Shown here: in pieces, positions 8,637 to 17,406 of the stretch
How the letters are laid out: every line of letters begins with the position of its first letter
Position numbering within the stretch: position 1 is the stretch's first letter
Origin: CAVPDE01 sp964580575
GTDB taxonomy: Bacteria > Desulfobacterota > DSM-4660 > Desulfatiglandales > HGW-15
Reading direction: 5' to 3'
NCBI GenBank assembly: GCA_964580575.1
Contig: CAZOLJ010000002.1
Location: 1 to 64,000, forward strand
DNA: 64,000 nucleotides
The notes under the pieces: model-generated
What the model saw: the letters and a program-made list of their open reading frames with translations, nothing else
Databases searched by the model: none
Told to the model about the DNA's origin: nothing
Translations under genes and position numbers: made by a program

Positions 8637-8745
8637 AGTAAGCAGTAGGCAGTAGGCAGTATGCAGCAATTTCCAATACATCCACTGAAGCCTGCCCTTC
8701 ATTGTTTTTTCTGCTTACTCCCTACAGCTTACTTCCCACTTGAAT
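8637..8745. repeat. AGTAAGCAGTAGGCAGT foldback
   Basis: Tandem-like AGTAGGCAGT units on the left face an inverse arm (CTGCTTACTCCCTACAGCTTACTT) on the right. The same vocabulary recurs at 16004-16155, 37824-37880 and 61869-61930. Confidence 0.55.
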
Positions 8746-8891
8746 TAGGTGGGTGTTAAGAAATCAGGCCCCCTCGTTCAAGCCTGAACCTTGCGAAAAA
8801 TTTTTTTCAGGGTTCTACCCTGTTTACGGACGGCCAGGAGGATGGTATACGAAGGCTGCACATAAGCACAACCGTTAAAAGGAGGAGTGAC

Positions 8892-9374
8892 ATGGAACTG
8901 GAAATGGAGACTCTCGAGATCCCGGAGGGGTGCAATGTCATTTTAGGACAAAGCCACTTCATCAAGACCGTGGAGGACCTCTACGAAATCATGGTGGCCG
9001 CAGTGCCGGGAGGCAAGTTCGGTATCGGCTTCTGCGAGGCCTCGGGGCACTGTCTGGTGCGCGGTGAAGGGAATGACGACCCGCTCAAGGATTTGGCGAT
9101 GAAGACGGCCTACAGGATCGCCGCAGGACACACCTTTATCATCTTCATCAAGGAGGCTTTCCCTATCAACATGCTCAATGCGGTGAAGATGTGTCAGGAA
9201 GTGTGCAATGTCTTCTGCGCGACGGCCAACCCGGTTCAAGTGATTTTGGCCCAATCCGAACAGGGGAGAGGCGTGCTCGGCGTGATTGACGGCTCATCAC
9301 CCAAGGGCATGGAAAAAGAAGACGGCGTGGCCTGGAGAAAAGACCTTCTCAGGAAATTCGGGTACAAACTGTAA
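8892..9374 (+). CDS. Adenosine-specific kinase family protein
   Basis: 160 residues, the usual length of PF04008, and colinear with that family along its whole length: VILGQSHFIKTVEDLYEIM, GIGFCEASGHCLVR, AAGHTFIIFIKEAFPINMLN, CNVFCATANPVQVI and the closing GVLGVIDGSSPKG. A strong AAAAGGAGGAG ribosome site precedes the ATG. The family name rests on structural and binding data for archaeal members; the physiological reaction in bacteria is uncertain. Stands alone, cytoplasmic. Confidence 0.85.
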   Translation: MELEMETLEIPEGCNVILGQSHFIKTVEDLYEIMVAAVPGGKFGIGFCEASGHCLVRGEGNDDPLKDLAMKTAYRIAAGHTFIIFIKEAFPINMLNAVKMCQEVCNVFCATANPVQVILAQSEQGRGVLGVIDGSSPKGMEKEDGVAWRKDLLRKFGYKL

Positions 9375-9396
9375 AGTCAATTATGCAAGGCGGATC

Positions 9397-9843
9397 CTAT
9401 CCTGGACCTTCGCGCAGCTTCCGATGATGGGAGTCTTCCGGATCCCTTATGGAGATCATGACGCTTTGTTTCAGGATATGGTAACCCGCCTCGATTTCCA
9501 GCCTCGCCGGCGCAATGATGTAACCGAAGGGATTACCCGTTTTCTTGTTTTGTATCCTGTAGACTTGAATCAATGCGCCCACCTTGTCTAAATACTCGTG
9601 GGGCTCTCTTAAACCCATGGTCTCCCTTTTGCCCAATCCCGCATTGACGATGATGGGAGTCGCTTCCGCAGGATCATCTAAGAGGTAAGCAGCGGCATTG
9701 GCATCGCTTACCCATTTCGTGACTTCGAACGTGGCTTGGGGCAGATCCTTTGGATCCATGAGCTCTCTCGAAACATTTCGAAGCGATGTGAAGAGGTACA
9801 CGGCAACGACGATGGCGAGAATGATGGACGCAGCAAGAATCAT
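9397..9843 (-). CDS. Single-pass membrane protein, unknown
   Basis: 148 residues with an N-terminal membrane segment (ILAASIILAIVVAVYLF) and a soluble domain that I do not recognise. It faces the adenosine-specific kinase gene convergently with only about 20 bp between the stops. An AGGAG sequence lies some 10 bp upstream of the ATG on the minus strand. Likely membrane-anchored and facing the periplasm. Confidence 0.55.
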   Translation of the reverse strand: MILAASIILAIVVAVYLFTSLRNVSRELMDPKDLPQATFEVTKWVSDANAAAYLLDDPAEATPIIVNAGLGKRETMGLREPHEYLDKVGALIQVYRIQNKKTGNPFGYIIAPARLEIEAGYHILKQSVMISIRDPEDSHHRKLREGPG

Positions 9844-10068
9844 GGTTTTCTTGGGCTCCTCTTTCGAAACGGTGTGGGGGCCATAGGGTCATGACCACTG
9901 GGCAGTGATGACGTCTAAAAAGTATAAGGCCGAGAGGAATTTCATGTCAACGAGCGAATGCCTATTGAGCCCGGAGTACCGCTATGGGTCTGGAATTCCG
10001 GTTTTGGTTGCAGACAACAGCTGCGATAGAGTAACATTTTGAATGGTTTGTGAAAGGAGTCGTCAGCG

Positions 10069-10974
10069 ATGAATGGGTTTATGAGTTATGATCCTCCGCC
10101 ATACCGGCCGCCCAGTGAGGCGAGCAGCCTTCTTCTGAGGGTGACCCGAGGCTGCCCGTGGAACCAGTGTACGTTTTGCTCCATGTACAAGGATCTGCAG
10201 TTTGAAAAGCGACCGGTGGAGGAAGTCCTTCAGGACATCGACACGCTGCGTGAGTTCTCGAGGGGAGGGGTTCCCACCATTTTTATCGGGGATTCGAACA
10301 GTCTTGTCCTGGATACCAAGGCCCTCGTCGAGATTCTGCAATACCTCAACAAGACCTTTCCTTCTGCCCAAAGGGTGACGAGTTATGCCAGGGCTCGGAC
10401 GCTGAGCAAAAAACCCATGGAAGAGCTCAAAGCCATCCGGCAGGCGGGACTCACTCGGCTTCATATAGGATTGGAAACGGGTGACCCTGAATTGCTGGAT
10501 GAGATGAAGAAAGGCGCCACTCCGGAACAAATGGTGGAAGGCGCGCTGCGGGCGAAGGAGGCCGGCTTTGAAGTAAGCCTCTATGTGCTGGCCGGCATCG
10601 GCGGAGAGAGGAAGTGGAAGCAGCATGCGGAAGGCACGGCGAAGGTGCTGAACCAAATCAGTCCTCACTTCATCAGGATTCGGACCTATGTGCCGACCCC
10701 TTTCTCTCCTCTTTGGGAAAAAGTCCAGGACGGATCCTTTGAACTGGCTTCTGCAGAGGCGATCCTGATGGAGCAGCGCCGGCTGGTCGAACTGCTGCAT
10801 GTCACATCGGAGTACTTGAGTGACCACATTTCCAACTATGTGCCGGTTTATGGACGGCTTCCTGAAGATCAGGCCGCCATGCTCCAGACCGTAGACCGGG
10901 CTCTGGCCATCCTCAGAAAGGACGACCGGTACCGGCGATCCCTGGAGAGCAAAAGACATCTGACCAGCCTGTAA
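10069..10974 (+). CDS. Radical SAM protein
   Basis: 301 residues. The cluster motif near the N-terminus is RGCPWNQCTFC with Cys at 29, 34 and 37, giving CX4CX2C instead of the classical CX3CX2C. Downstream blocks follow the radical SAM TIM barrel: IFIGDSNSLVLD, ARTLSKKPMEELKAIRQAG, RLHIGLETGDPELLDEMKKG, and a late VPTPFSPLWEK. No extra Fe-S domain is seen. It is the Elp3/B12-lacking branch by general appearance. Substrate unknown. It precedes a dehydrogenase pseudogene by 22 bp. Confidence 0.8.
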   Translation: MNGFMSYDPPPYRPPSEASSLLLRVTRGCPWNQCTFCSMYKDLQFEKRPVEEVLQDIDTLREFSRGGVPTIFIGDSNSLVLDTKALVEILQYLNKTFPSAQRVTSYARARTLSKKPMEELKAIRQAGLTRLHIGLETGDPELLDEMKKGATPEQMVEGALRAKEAGFEVSLYVLAGIGGERKWKQHAEGTAKVLNQISPHFIRIRTYVPTPFSPLWEKVQDGSFELASAEAILMEQRRLVELLHVTSEYLSDHISNYVPVYGRLPEDQAAMLQTVDRALAILRKDDRYRRSLESKRHLTSL

Positions 10975-10996
10975 GAATCAGGATGAGGAAACCGAG

Positions 10997-11514
10997 ATGA
11001 TTTCTAAGAACCCAAGAATCGGTTTTATCGGTTTCGGCGAGGTGGCCTATCACTTTTCAAAAGGCCTCAAAGAAGACGGGATTCAAGAGATCTTCGCCTT
11101 TGACAAGAACGCGAAGGACACCGCCAAGGGGGAGATCGTGCGGCGGCGGGCCCGGGACGCGGGCGTTCAATTGGTCCCATGCCTTCGACAGCTCGTGGGC
11201 AAAAAGGTATCCGGGCTTTGTGCCTGGAACTCGCGTTGAACGCATGAAAAGTCGGAATCGATCCCCAGTGGCTCGCTCCTCTCGTGGTCAAGCCGGTGGA
11301 GTCCATTCCGAAAGAGGAAGAGATGGCTTTCTGGATCATCCGGGGGATCTTGCATGCCGAGAGGAAAGCGGCGGAACTGGAAAGCATCATCCAAGCGGTG
11401 AGAGAATGGGGCGTCAAGCCGATCATGCTTGAGGCAACGCGCAAACGTCTGAAGACCGTTTCCGACTACGGGCTCAAGAGCACTCTGGAGATTTGCCAGA
11501 ACCGGCTTCAGTGA
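10997..11514 (+). pseudogene. NAD-binding beta-hydroxyacid dehydrogenase (DUF1932 type), internally deleted
   Basis: The 5' part encodes a Rossmann start (RIGFIGFGEVAYHFSKGLKE, FAFDKNAKD) and stops at 11239. From 11284 another frame encodes the C-terminal helical end (AFWIIRGILHAERKAAELES, KPIMLEATRKRLKTV). The ~150 residues that normally join these parts, including the catalytic Lys region, are missing and the frames differ, so the gene is dead through internal deletion. Family: 6-phosphogluconate/3-hydroxyisobutyrate dehydrogenase-like proteins with a DUF1932 C-terminus. Confidence 0.7.
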
Positions 11515-11645
11515 CTGACCCTGTGTCAACGCAAACATTGACAGCCCATCACACTTTTAATATAGAGAATGCGGTGTTTGGCGTTCCCACCCGATCTCTA
11601 AGTGCCACTCTTTACCCCAAGGGGAAAATCTGCAAGGAGGAAAAA

Positions 11646-13127
11646 ATGAAAACAGTGCGACGAATGGCTTGGATCAGTTTGATTCTGGCGGCTGTCATGC
11701 TTTCAGCCGGATCGGTCTGCGCCCAGGAGATCACCATTGCCTTGGGCTCGGAACCGACGACCCTGGACCCACAGCTCCGCGAGGATGGGGGAGAGCGTGC
11801 GGTCAACGACAATGTGTACGAGACCCTCATGGCGCGGACGCCCGACGGGAAACTGAAGCCGGGCCTGGCGGCCTCCGAGCCCAAACTGGTGGATCCGAAA
11901 ACCTGGGAGGTGAAGCTGCGTCCGGGAATCAAATTTCACAATGGAGAGCCCTTCAACGCGGATGCCGTGGTGTACAGCGTCAAGCGAATCATCGACAAGA
12001 AATTCAACTCCGAGCAGATCTCCTTTTTCTCAACGATCGTGGATGCAAAGAAAGTAGACGACCTGACCGTGCAGATCATCACGGACGGCCCGGACCCCAT
12101 CCTGCTCTCACGGCTTTACTGGATGAAGATGGTCCCGCCGGGCTACTCCAAGGATGCCAAGTTCGCGGAAGCGCCTGTCGGCACCGGACCTTACAAGTTT
12201 GTGCGGTGGAACCGCGGCCAGAATCTTGTGCTCGAGGCGAACCCCGCCTACTGGGGCGAGGCGCCGGCCATCAAGAAAGTGACTTACCGCTTTGTTTCCG
12301 ATGCAGGGACAAGGCTGGCCGGCCTGATGGCAGGGGAGTTCGACATCATCACGAATTTGCTGCCCGAGTTCACGAAGAAAGTGCCCCAGGCGATCCACAT
12401 TCTGGGTCTGGAGCATCCCATCATCATTCTCAATGCGGACGCAGGGCCGACCAAGGATGCGCGTGTCCGCAAGGCGTTGAACCTCGCCGTGGACAAGAAA
12501 GCCCTTGCCGAGGGCCTTTTCGAAGGTTTTGCCCAGGTTGCCCAGGGTCAGCTCCTAAGCCCTTCCTTCTTCGGTTTCAACAAAGACGTGGGCCCCTACC
12601 CCTATGACCCGAACCAGGCCAAGGCGCTTCTGAAGGAAGCCGGGGCCGCGGGCGCCACCATCGAGATCATCGGCACTGCGGGCCGGTGGCTGAAGGACCG
12701 GGAAATGGTGGAGGCCGTGGCCGGGTACTGGGAGGCGGTGGGCCTGAAGCCCAAGGTACGCATCTTCGAGTTCAACGAGTATTTGAACCGGCTCTTTGAC
12801 CGCAAAACGCGGGCCGATGCCATCTTTGTGGTGAGCTCCAACGAACTCATGGACGCGGACAAGAGTTTCTCGGCCTATTACAAGGCAGGGGGAATCGGTT
12901 CCTCCAACACCGACAAGGATCTGGCCGGCTTGATCGACTCGGCCCGGACCGAGACAGACCCGGCCAAGCGCGCGGCCCTCTATCAGAAGGCGGTCAAGCA
13001 CACCTATGACCAGGCTTATTTCGTGTGGCTCCTCAACATCGAGGACGTTTACGGGGTGAGCAAGCGGCTCAGCTGGCCAGGCCGGGTGGACGCCAAGATG
13101 CTCGTGAGCGAAATGCGCACGAAGTAG
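11646..13127 (+). CDS. Peptide ABC transporter, substrate-binding protein
   Basis: 493 residues from an ATG preceded by AAGGAGG. The signal peptide ends near SVCAQE. The mature protein is SBP family 5 (DppA/OppA): SEPTTLDPQLREDGGERAVN, YETLMARTPDGKLKPGLA, KLRPGIKFHNGEPFNADAVV. No lipobox Cys is seen, so it should be a free periplasmic protein. First gene of a five-gene dipeptide/oligopeptide or related-ligand import operon. Ligand not predictable. Confidence 0.9.
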   Translation: MKTVRRMAWISLILAAVMLSAGSVCAQEITIALGSEPTTLDPQLREDGGERAVNDNVYETLMARTPDGKLKPGLAASEPKLVDPKTWEVKLRPGIKFHNGEPFNADAVVYSVKRIIDKKFNSEQISFFSTIVDAKKVDDLTVQIITDGPDPILLSRLYWMKMVPPGYSKDAKFAEAPVGTGPYKFVRWNRGQNLVLEANPAYWGEAPAIKKVTYRFVSDAGTRLAGLMAGEFDIITNLLPEFTKKVPQAIHILGLEHPIIILNADAGPTKDARVRKALNLAVDKKALAEGLFEGFAQVAQGQLLSPSFFGFNKDVGPYPYDPNQAKALLKEAGAAGATIEIIGTAGRWLKDREMVEAVAGYWEAVGLKPKVRIFEFNEYLNRLFDRKTRADAIFVVSSNELMDADKSFSAYYKAGGIGSSNTDKDLAGLIDSARTETDPAKRAALYQKAVKHTYDQAYFVWLLNIEDVYGVSKRLSWPGRVDAKMLVSEMRTK

Positions 13128-13132
13128 GTGGG

Positions 13133-14053
13133 ATGGGCAGGTATTTTCTCAAACGATTGTGGCACGGCGCCATCGTGATCTTCGGTGTCACCGTCCTCGT
13201 CTTTGTGGTGACCCGGCTGGTGGGCGACCCTGTCAAGGTGATGCTCCCTCTGGAGGCCACGGCAGAACAGCGCGCGGCCTTTGAGAGGGAACTCGGCCTG
13301 GACCAGCCCATCTACGTGCAGTTTGTGGATTTCATGAAGGGGCTTTCCCGCATGGACTTCGGCAAGTCCCTGTGGCAGCACCGTCCGGCCATGCAAATCG
13401 TCTTTGAGAAGCTGCCGCTGACCCTGGAACTGGCCCTTCTAGGCATCGGCCTGGCCTTTGTCCTCGCCATCCCTCTGGGCATTATCTCCGCTCTGAGACC
13501 CGGTGGGGTTTCAGACCGAAGCACGGTTTTCGTGAGCCTCATGGGACTTTCCGTTCCCCAGTTCTGGATGGGGCTCCTTCTGATCATCGTGTTCGCGGTC
13601 CAGTTCAAGTGGCTTCCCACCTCGGGAATCGACACGCCGGCCCACATTATCCTGCCCACGATCACCATGGCTCTTCCGGCCCTGGCCCGGCTGGTCATGA
13701 TCGTCCGGTCCTCCATGATCGACGAATTGAACCAGCAGTATGTCAAAACCTGCTTTGCCAAGGGCTTGCCCTTTTACCGGGTGGTGGGGGTTCACGCCCT
13801 CAGGAACGCGGCCCTGCCGGTGGTCACCCTGACCGGCTGGGAACTCATCCGGGCCGTGGCCGGGTATTCGGTGGTGGTCGAAACGGTCTTCGCCTGGCCC
13901 GGACTCGGGCTGACGGCCATTCAGGCCATTGAGCGGGAGGATCTGATTCTTCTTCAGGCCATCGTGTTCACCGTGGCCATCCTGGTGGTGCTGATCAACA
14001 TCCTGATGGATGTGGCTTACAAGATCATTGACCCGCGGTTGAAGTTGGGCTGA
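13133..14053 (+). CDS. Peptide ABC transporter permease (DppB type)
   Basis: 306 residues starting MGRYFLKRLWHG, 5 bp after the binding-protein stop. Six transmembrane segments with the DppB N-terminal signature (VIFGVTVLVFVVTRLVGDPV) and the EAA-like loop near VGVHALRNAALPVVTL that docks the ATPase. Forms the inner-membrane channel with the next gene product. Confidence 0.9.
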   Translation: MGRYFLKRLWHGAIVIFGVTVLVFVVTRLVGDPVKVMLPLEATAEQRAAFERELGLDQPIYVQFVDFMKGLSRMDFGKSLWQHRPAMQIVFEKLPLTLELALLGIGLAFVLAIPLGIISALRPGGVSDRSTVFVSLMGLSVPQFWMGLLLIIVFAVQFKWLPTSGIDTPAHIILPTITMALPALARLVMIVRSSMIDELNQQYVKTCFAKGLPFYRVVGVHALRNAALPVVTLTGWELIRAVAGYSVVVETVFAWPGLGLTAIQAIEREDLILLQAIVFTVAILVVLINILMDVAYKIIDPRLKLG

Positions 14054-14054
14054 C

Positions 14055-15023
14055 ATGGATGCCAAACAAGGAGCCATAGAAAGCGGAGTGGATCGTCGAG
14101 GCGGCAGGCTGAAAAACCTGTTTCTGGAGCTGTGGCGGGACAAGACGGGTTTCATCGGTATGGCCATGATTGCCGCTCTTCTTTTCATGGCCGTGGCCGC
14201 TCCCCTGATCGCGCCGCACAGCCCCACGGCCCAGGATTTACGCGCCCGCCTCAAGCCGCCCGTGTGGGATGAAAACGGCAGCTGGAATCACGTCCTGGGC
14301 ACCGACAACCTGGGAAGGGATGTGCTTTCCCGCGTGATTCACGGCTCACGGGTGTCCCTCATGGTCGGCGCTTCCGTCGTGCTGATTGCGGGCGCTTTCG
14401 GAACCATGCTGGGCCTTATCGCAGGCTATCGCGGAGGCCGCACGGACAACTTCATCATGCGCTGGATCGACACCCAGGTGGCGTTCCCAGGTCTCCTCAT
14501 CGCCCTCATCATCCTGGCCGTCATCGGCCCTAGCATGATCACCGTCATCCTCGTGCTTTCCTTCAACGGGTGGATGGTTTACGGCCGCATGACCCGGGGT
14601 GCGGTTCTGTCGGTGCGCCAGACCGCCTACGTGGAAGCGGCCGAGATTGTGGGATGCAGCGGGCCCCGTGTGGTTTTGCGGCATATCCTCCCCAATCTCA
14701 CGTCCCCGCTCCTCACCCTGGCCATCCTAGAGTTCGCGCGCATCGTGCTGGCAGAGGCGGCGCTCTCCTTCCTGGGGATGGGTATCCAGCCGCCGGCTAC
14801 CTCGTGGGGCTTGGACGTGGCTTCCGGCAAGAACTACCTGTTTCGGGCCTGGTGGTTGGTCACCTTCCCGGGGATTGCCATATCCCTCACCGTGCTCGCC
14901 ATCAACCTGGTGGCAAGTTGGTTGCGTCTTGTCTCGGATCCGCAGGAACGCGAAAAACAGTTCGCCCGCCAGATGCGCGCCCGCCGAAAGCGGGCGGCTG
15001 TTGTGGAGGCGGCTGCTCAATGA
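14055..15023 (+). CDS. Peptide ABC transporter permease (DppC type)
   Basis: 322 residues, one base after the DppB-type stop. DppC features: an N-terminal cytoplasmic segment then LLFMAVAAPLIAPHSPTAQD, LGTDNLGRDVLSRVIHGSR (the OppC/DppC signature) and the EAA loop AAEIVGCSGPRVVLRHILPN. Six membrane spans. Its stop overlaps the next ATG. Confidence 0.9.
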   Translation: MDAKQGAIESGVDRRGGRLKNLFLELWRDKTGFIGMAMIAALLFMAVAAPLIAPHSPTAQDLRARLKPPVWDENGSWNHVLGTDNLGRDVLSRVIHGSRVSLMVGASVVLIAGAFGTMLGLIAGYRGGRTDNFIMRWIDTQVAFPGLLIALIILAVIGPSMITVILVLSFNGWMVYGRMTRGAVLSVRQTAYVEAAEIVGCSGPRVVLRHILPNLTSPLLTLAILEFARIVLAEAALSFLGMGIQPPATSWGLDVASGKNYLFRAWWLVTFPGIAISLTVLAINLVASWLRLVSDPQEREKQFARQMRARRKRAAVVEAAAQ

Positions 15024-16003
15024 TCATCGCTAACAACCATCCTTTACTTGAAATCGAAAACCTCGTGGTCCATTTCACCACCCGGAGCGGCATTGTGCAG
15101 GGCGTTCGAGGGGTGAACCTCCATGTCGGCCACGGTGAGACCCTGGGGATCGTGGGCGAATCGGGTTCCGGGAAAAGCGTCACGGTCCAGGCGGTCATGG
15201 GGCTCATCACCACGCCCGGAGAAATTGTATCCGGCAGCATCCGCTGGAAGGGGAAATCTCTTCTCGGAGCCGGCGGGCGGGGCTATCTGGAAAAGGTGCG
15301 GGGCAGGGAAATCACCATGATCTTCCAGGACCCCATGACGTCCCTCAACCCCCTGTTCACCGTGGGTACACAGATCACCGAGGTGTTGCGTCACCACCTG
15401 GGGATGGGAAAAAGGCAGGCTCTCCGCCGGGCCGTCGAGTTGCTGGAGCTGGTGGACATCAACGCCCCGGAACGGCGGCTGCAGCAGTTCCCCCACGAGC
15501 TCTCCGGAGGCATGCGGCAGAGGGTGATGATCGCCATTGCGCTCGCGTGCGAACCGGAACTCCTTATCGCGGATGAACCAACGACCGCCTTGGATGTGAC
15601 CATCCAGGCCATGATCCTTGAGCTTCTCGCGGAACTTCAGGAGCGGCTAAGGCTTTCCGTGATCATGATCACTCATGACCTGGGGGTCATCGCCCAGATG
15701 AGCCACAGGGTGGCGGTCATGTATGCCGGAAAAATCGTGGAGGTGGGTCTCGCGGAGGACATCTTCGAGAGGCCCGTGCACCCCTACACCCAGGGGCTTC
15801 TGAGGGCGACTCCGCGGCCGGATGAGGTCATTGAGCGAATGATCGCCATCGAAGGGGTGCCGCCGAATCTGATATCGCCGCCGCCGGGCTGTGCCTTCGC
15901 ATCCCGGTGCGAGCAGGCAGGAGAGTCTTGCGGCCTTTCACCGTCGCTGACGGCTTACGAGGAGAACCGCATGGTATCCTGCTGGGGTGCGGGGAAGAAG
16001 TAA
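15020..16003 (+). CDS. Peptide ABC transporter ATPase (DppD type)
   Basis: 327 residues starting at ATG 15020, overlapping the permease stop by 4 bp. Walker A GESGSGKSV, signature LSGGMRQR, Walker B LLIADEPT and switch His in MITHDLG are intact. The C-terminal oligopeptide ATPase domain carries the Cys-rich tail CAFASRCEQAGESC, which in DppD/OppD proteins can bind a 4Fe-4S cluster. The stop codon borders a foldback repeat. Confidence 0.9.
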   Translation: MIIANNHPLLEIENLVVHFTTRSGIVQGVRGVNLHVGHGETLGIVGESGSGKSVTVQAVMGLITTPGEIVSGSIRWKGKSLLGAGGRGYLEKVRGREITMIFQDPMTSLNPLFTVGTQITEVLRHHLGMGKRQALRRAVELLELVDINAPERRLQQFPHELSGGMRQRVMIAIALACEPELLIADEPTTALDVTIQAMILELLAELQERLRLSVIMITHDLGVIAQMSHRVAVMYAGKIVEVGLAEDIFERPVHPYTQGLLRATPRPDEVIERMIAIEGVPPNLISPPPGCAFASRCEQAGESCGLSPSLTAYEENRMVSCWGAGKK

Positions 16004-16155
16004 GCAGTAAACAGTAAGCAGTAAGCAGTGAAGAACAAGAAGAAGTGCCTAAAGTGGGAAAACCAGTGACAAGAGACGAGTGACGAGTGACAAGCGAAGA
16101 GAGATGAGAGGATTGACTCGTCACTTGTTACTCGTCACTCGTTACTAGATTTACA
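16004..16155. repeat. Foldback of AGTAAGCAGT and GACGAGTGACAAG units
   Basis: Between the two transporter ATPase genes. It starts with GCAGTAAACAGTAAGCAGT, then has an inverted pair: GACGAGTGACGAGTGACAAG on the left and CTTGTTACTCGTCACTCGTTAC on the right. It separates genes that are usually adjacent, so it is a later insertion into the operon. Confidence 0.6.
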
Positions 16156-16171
16156 ACGGACCACTGACAGC

Positions 16172-17191
16172 ATGCAAGAGCAAACATCCCATGTAAAGCC
16201 GATGGCCCGTGAAACACCCGATCCCCTGGTGCGCGTGGAGAACCTCACCGTCCGCTTCAATGCAGGCCGGACCGGGTTCTGGGGCCAGCGTTTTCTGACG
16301 GTGCATGCCGTGGAGAATGTGTCCTTTCACATCCGGCCGGGAGAGACCCTGGGATTGGTTGGGGAGTCGGGTTCAGGCAAGAGCACGACAGGCCGTGCGA
16401 TTCTGCGGCGCGTCCCGGTGGCCGCAGGCCGCATCGTGTTTAGAGGGGAAGACATCACGCAAGCGAGGGACGAAGAGTTGCGTCCCCTTCGACGCCACAT
16501 GCAACTCGTTTTTCAGGATCCTTATGCGAGCTTGAATCCCCGAATGAGAATCGTCGACATCGTGGCGGAACCCCTGGTCGTCCACGGCCTGGTGAAGAGC
16601 TCAAGAGATGCGGAAGAAAAGGTCAGAGAGTTGCTGGATCGGGTGGGACTTCCTCCGGATGCAGGGAGCCGCTACCCTCATGCCTTCAGCGGCGGCCAGC
16701 GCCAGCGGGTCGGTATTGCCCGGGCTCTGGCTCTCAGCCCGGAGTTCATCGTGGCCGACGAGCCTGTGTCGGCCCTTGACGTCTCGATCCGCGCCCAGAT
16801 CGTGAACCTGTTGCAGGATCTGCAGCGGGACCTTGGCATTGCCTATCTTTTCATTGCCCACGATCTTGCGGTGGTGCGGCACATCTCCCACCGCATCGCC
16901 ATTATGTACGCCGGTGTGCTCATGGAAATCGCCGGCCGCGATGATCTCTACGAAAAGCCGACTCACCCTTACACCCAGGCGCTGCTTTCGGCCGTTCCTG
17001 TGCCTGATCCCAAAGTCCAGCGAGCCCGCAAACGGATCATCCATTCGGGCGAGGCTCCGAATCCTCTGGACCCGCTGCCGGGTTGCCGTTTCCAGAACCG
17101 TTGCCCGCAGCGCACCGGGGACTGTTCCGCACAGGCCCCGCTCCTCACAGAGCGAAGTCCGGGCCACTGGGTGGCCTGCTGGAATAGATAG
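16172..17191 (+). CDS. Peptide ABC transporter ATPase (DppF type)
   Basis: 339 residues. Walker A GESGSGKST, Q-loop LVFQDPYASLNPR, signature FSGGQRQR, Walker B FIVADEPV and switch FIAHDLAVVRHI are all present. The C-terminal tail has the cluster CRFQNRCPQRTGDC. Together with the preceding four genes this completes one importer (binding protein, two permeases, two ATPases). A repeat of about 150 bp separates it from its partner ATPase, and its ribosome site is weak. Confidence 0.9.
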   Translation: MQEQTSHVKPMARETPDPLVRVENLTVRFNAGRTGFWGQRFLTVHAVENVSFHIRPGETLGLVGESGSGKSTTGRAILRRVPVAAGRIVFRGEDITQARDEELRPLRRHMQLVFQDPYASLNPRMRIVDIVAEPLVVHGLVKSSRDAEEKVRELLDRVGLPPDAGSRYPHAFSGGQRQRVGIARALALSPEFIVADEPVSALDVSIRAQIVNLLQDLQRDLGIAYLFIAHDLAVVRHISHRIAIMYAGVLMEIAGRDDLYEKPTHPYTQALLSAVPVPDPKVQRARKRIIHSGEAPNPLDPLPGCRFQNRCPQRTGDCSAQAPLLTERSPGHWVACWNR

Positions 17192-17200
17192 GAAGAAATC

Positions 17201-17403
17201 TCACCACAGAGGCACTGAGGACACAGAGGGGATTTTTCGCCTTTCGGGAGATGCCGAAAGGCGAAAAGGACCTCCGTCAGCGTCAGAACAGATTATGACC
17301 TCTCCATGAGATTTTCCCAGGGCAGAATATTTTTGTTTGTCCCGCCGTCCGACGGCGGGACAAACAAAAAGGCTTCTCCGAGTCCTCTGAGTCTCTGTGG
17401 TGA
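17201..17403. repeat. Foldback element, CACCACAGAGGC family (copy 2)
   Basis: Ends TCACCACAGAGGCACTGAGG and, inverted, CTCTGAGTCTCTGTGGTGA. Inside are two long hairpins: TTTTCGCCTTTCGG with its complement (about 17230-17264) and TTTGTCCCGCCG with its complement (about 17331-17371). It lies between the convergent DppF-type and FAD-oxidoreductase genes, where either hairpin could end transcription. Confidence 0.6.
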
Positions 17404-17406
17404 GTC

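Noticed and set aside
16004..16155. Possible CRISPR-like array of AGTAAGCAGT and GACGAGTGAC units
   Set aside because: Units are short and degenerate, have no unique spacers, and form an inverted, not direct, arrangement; no cas genes are present.
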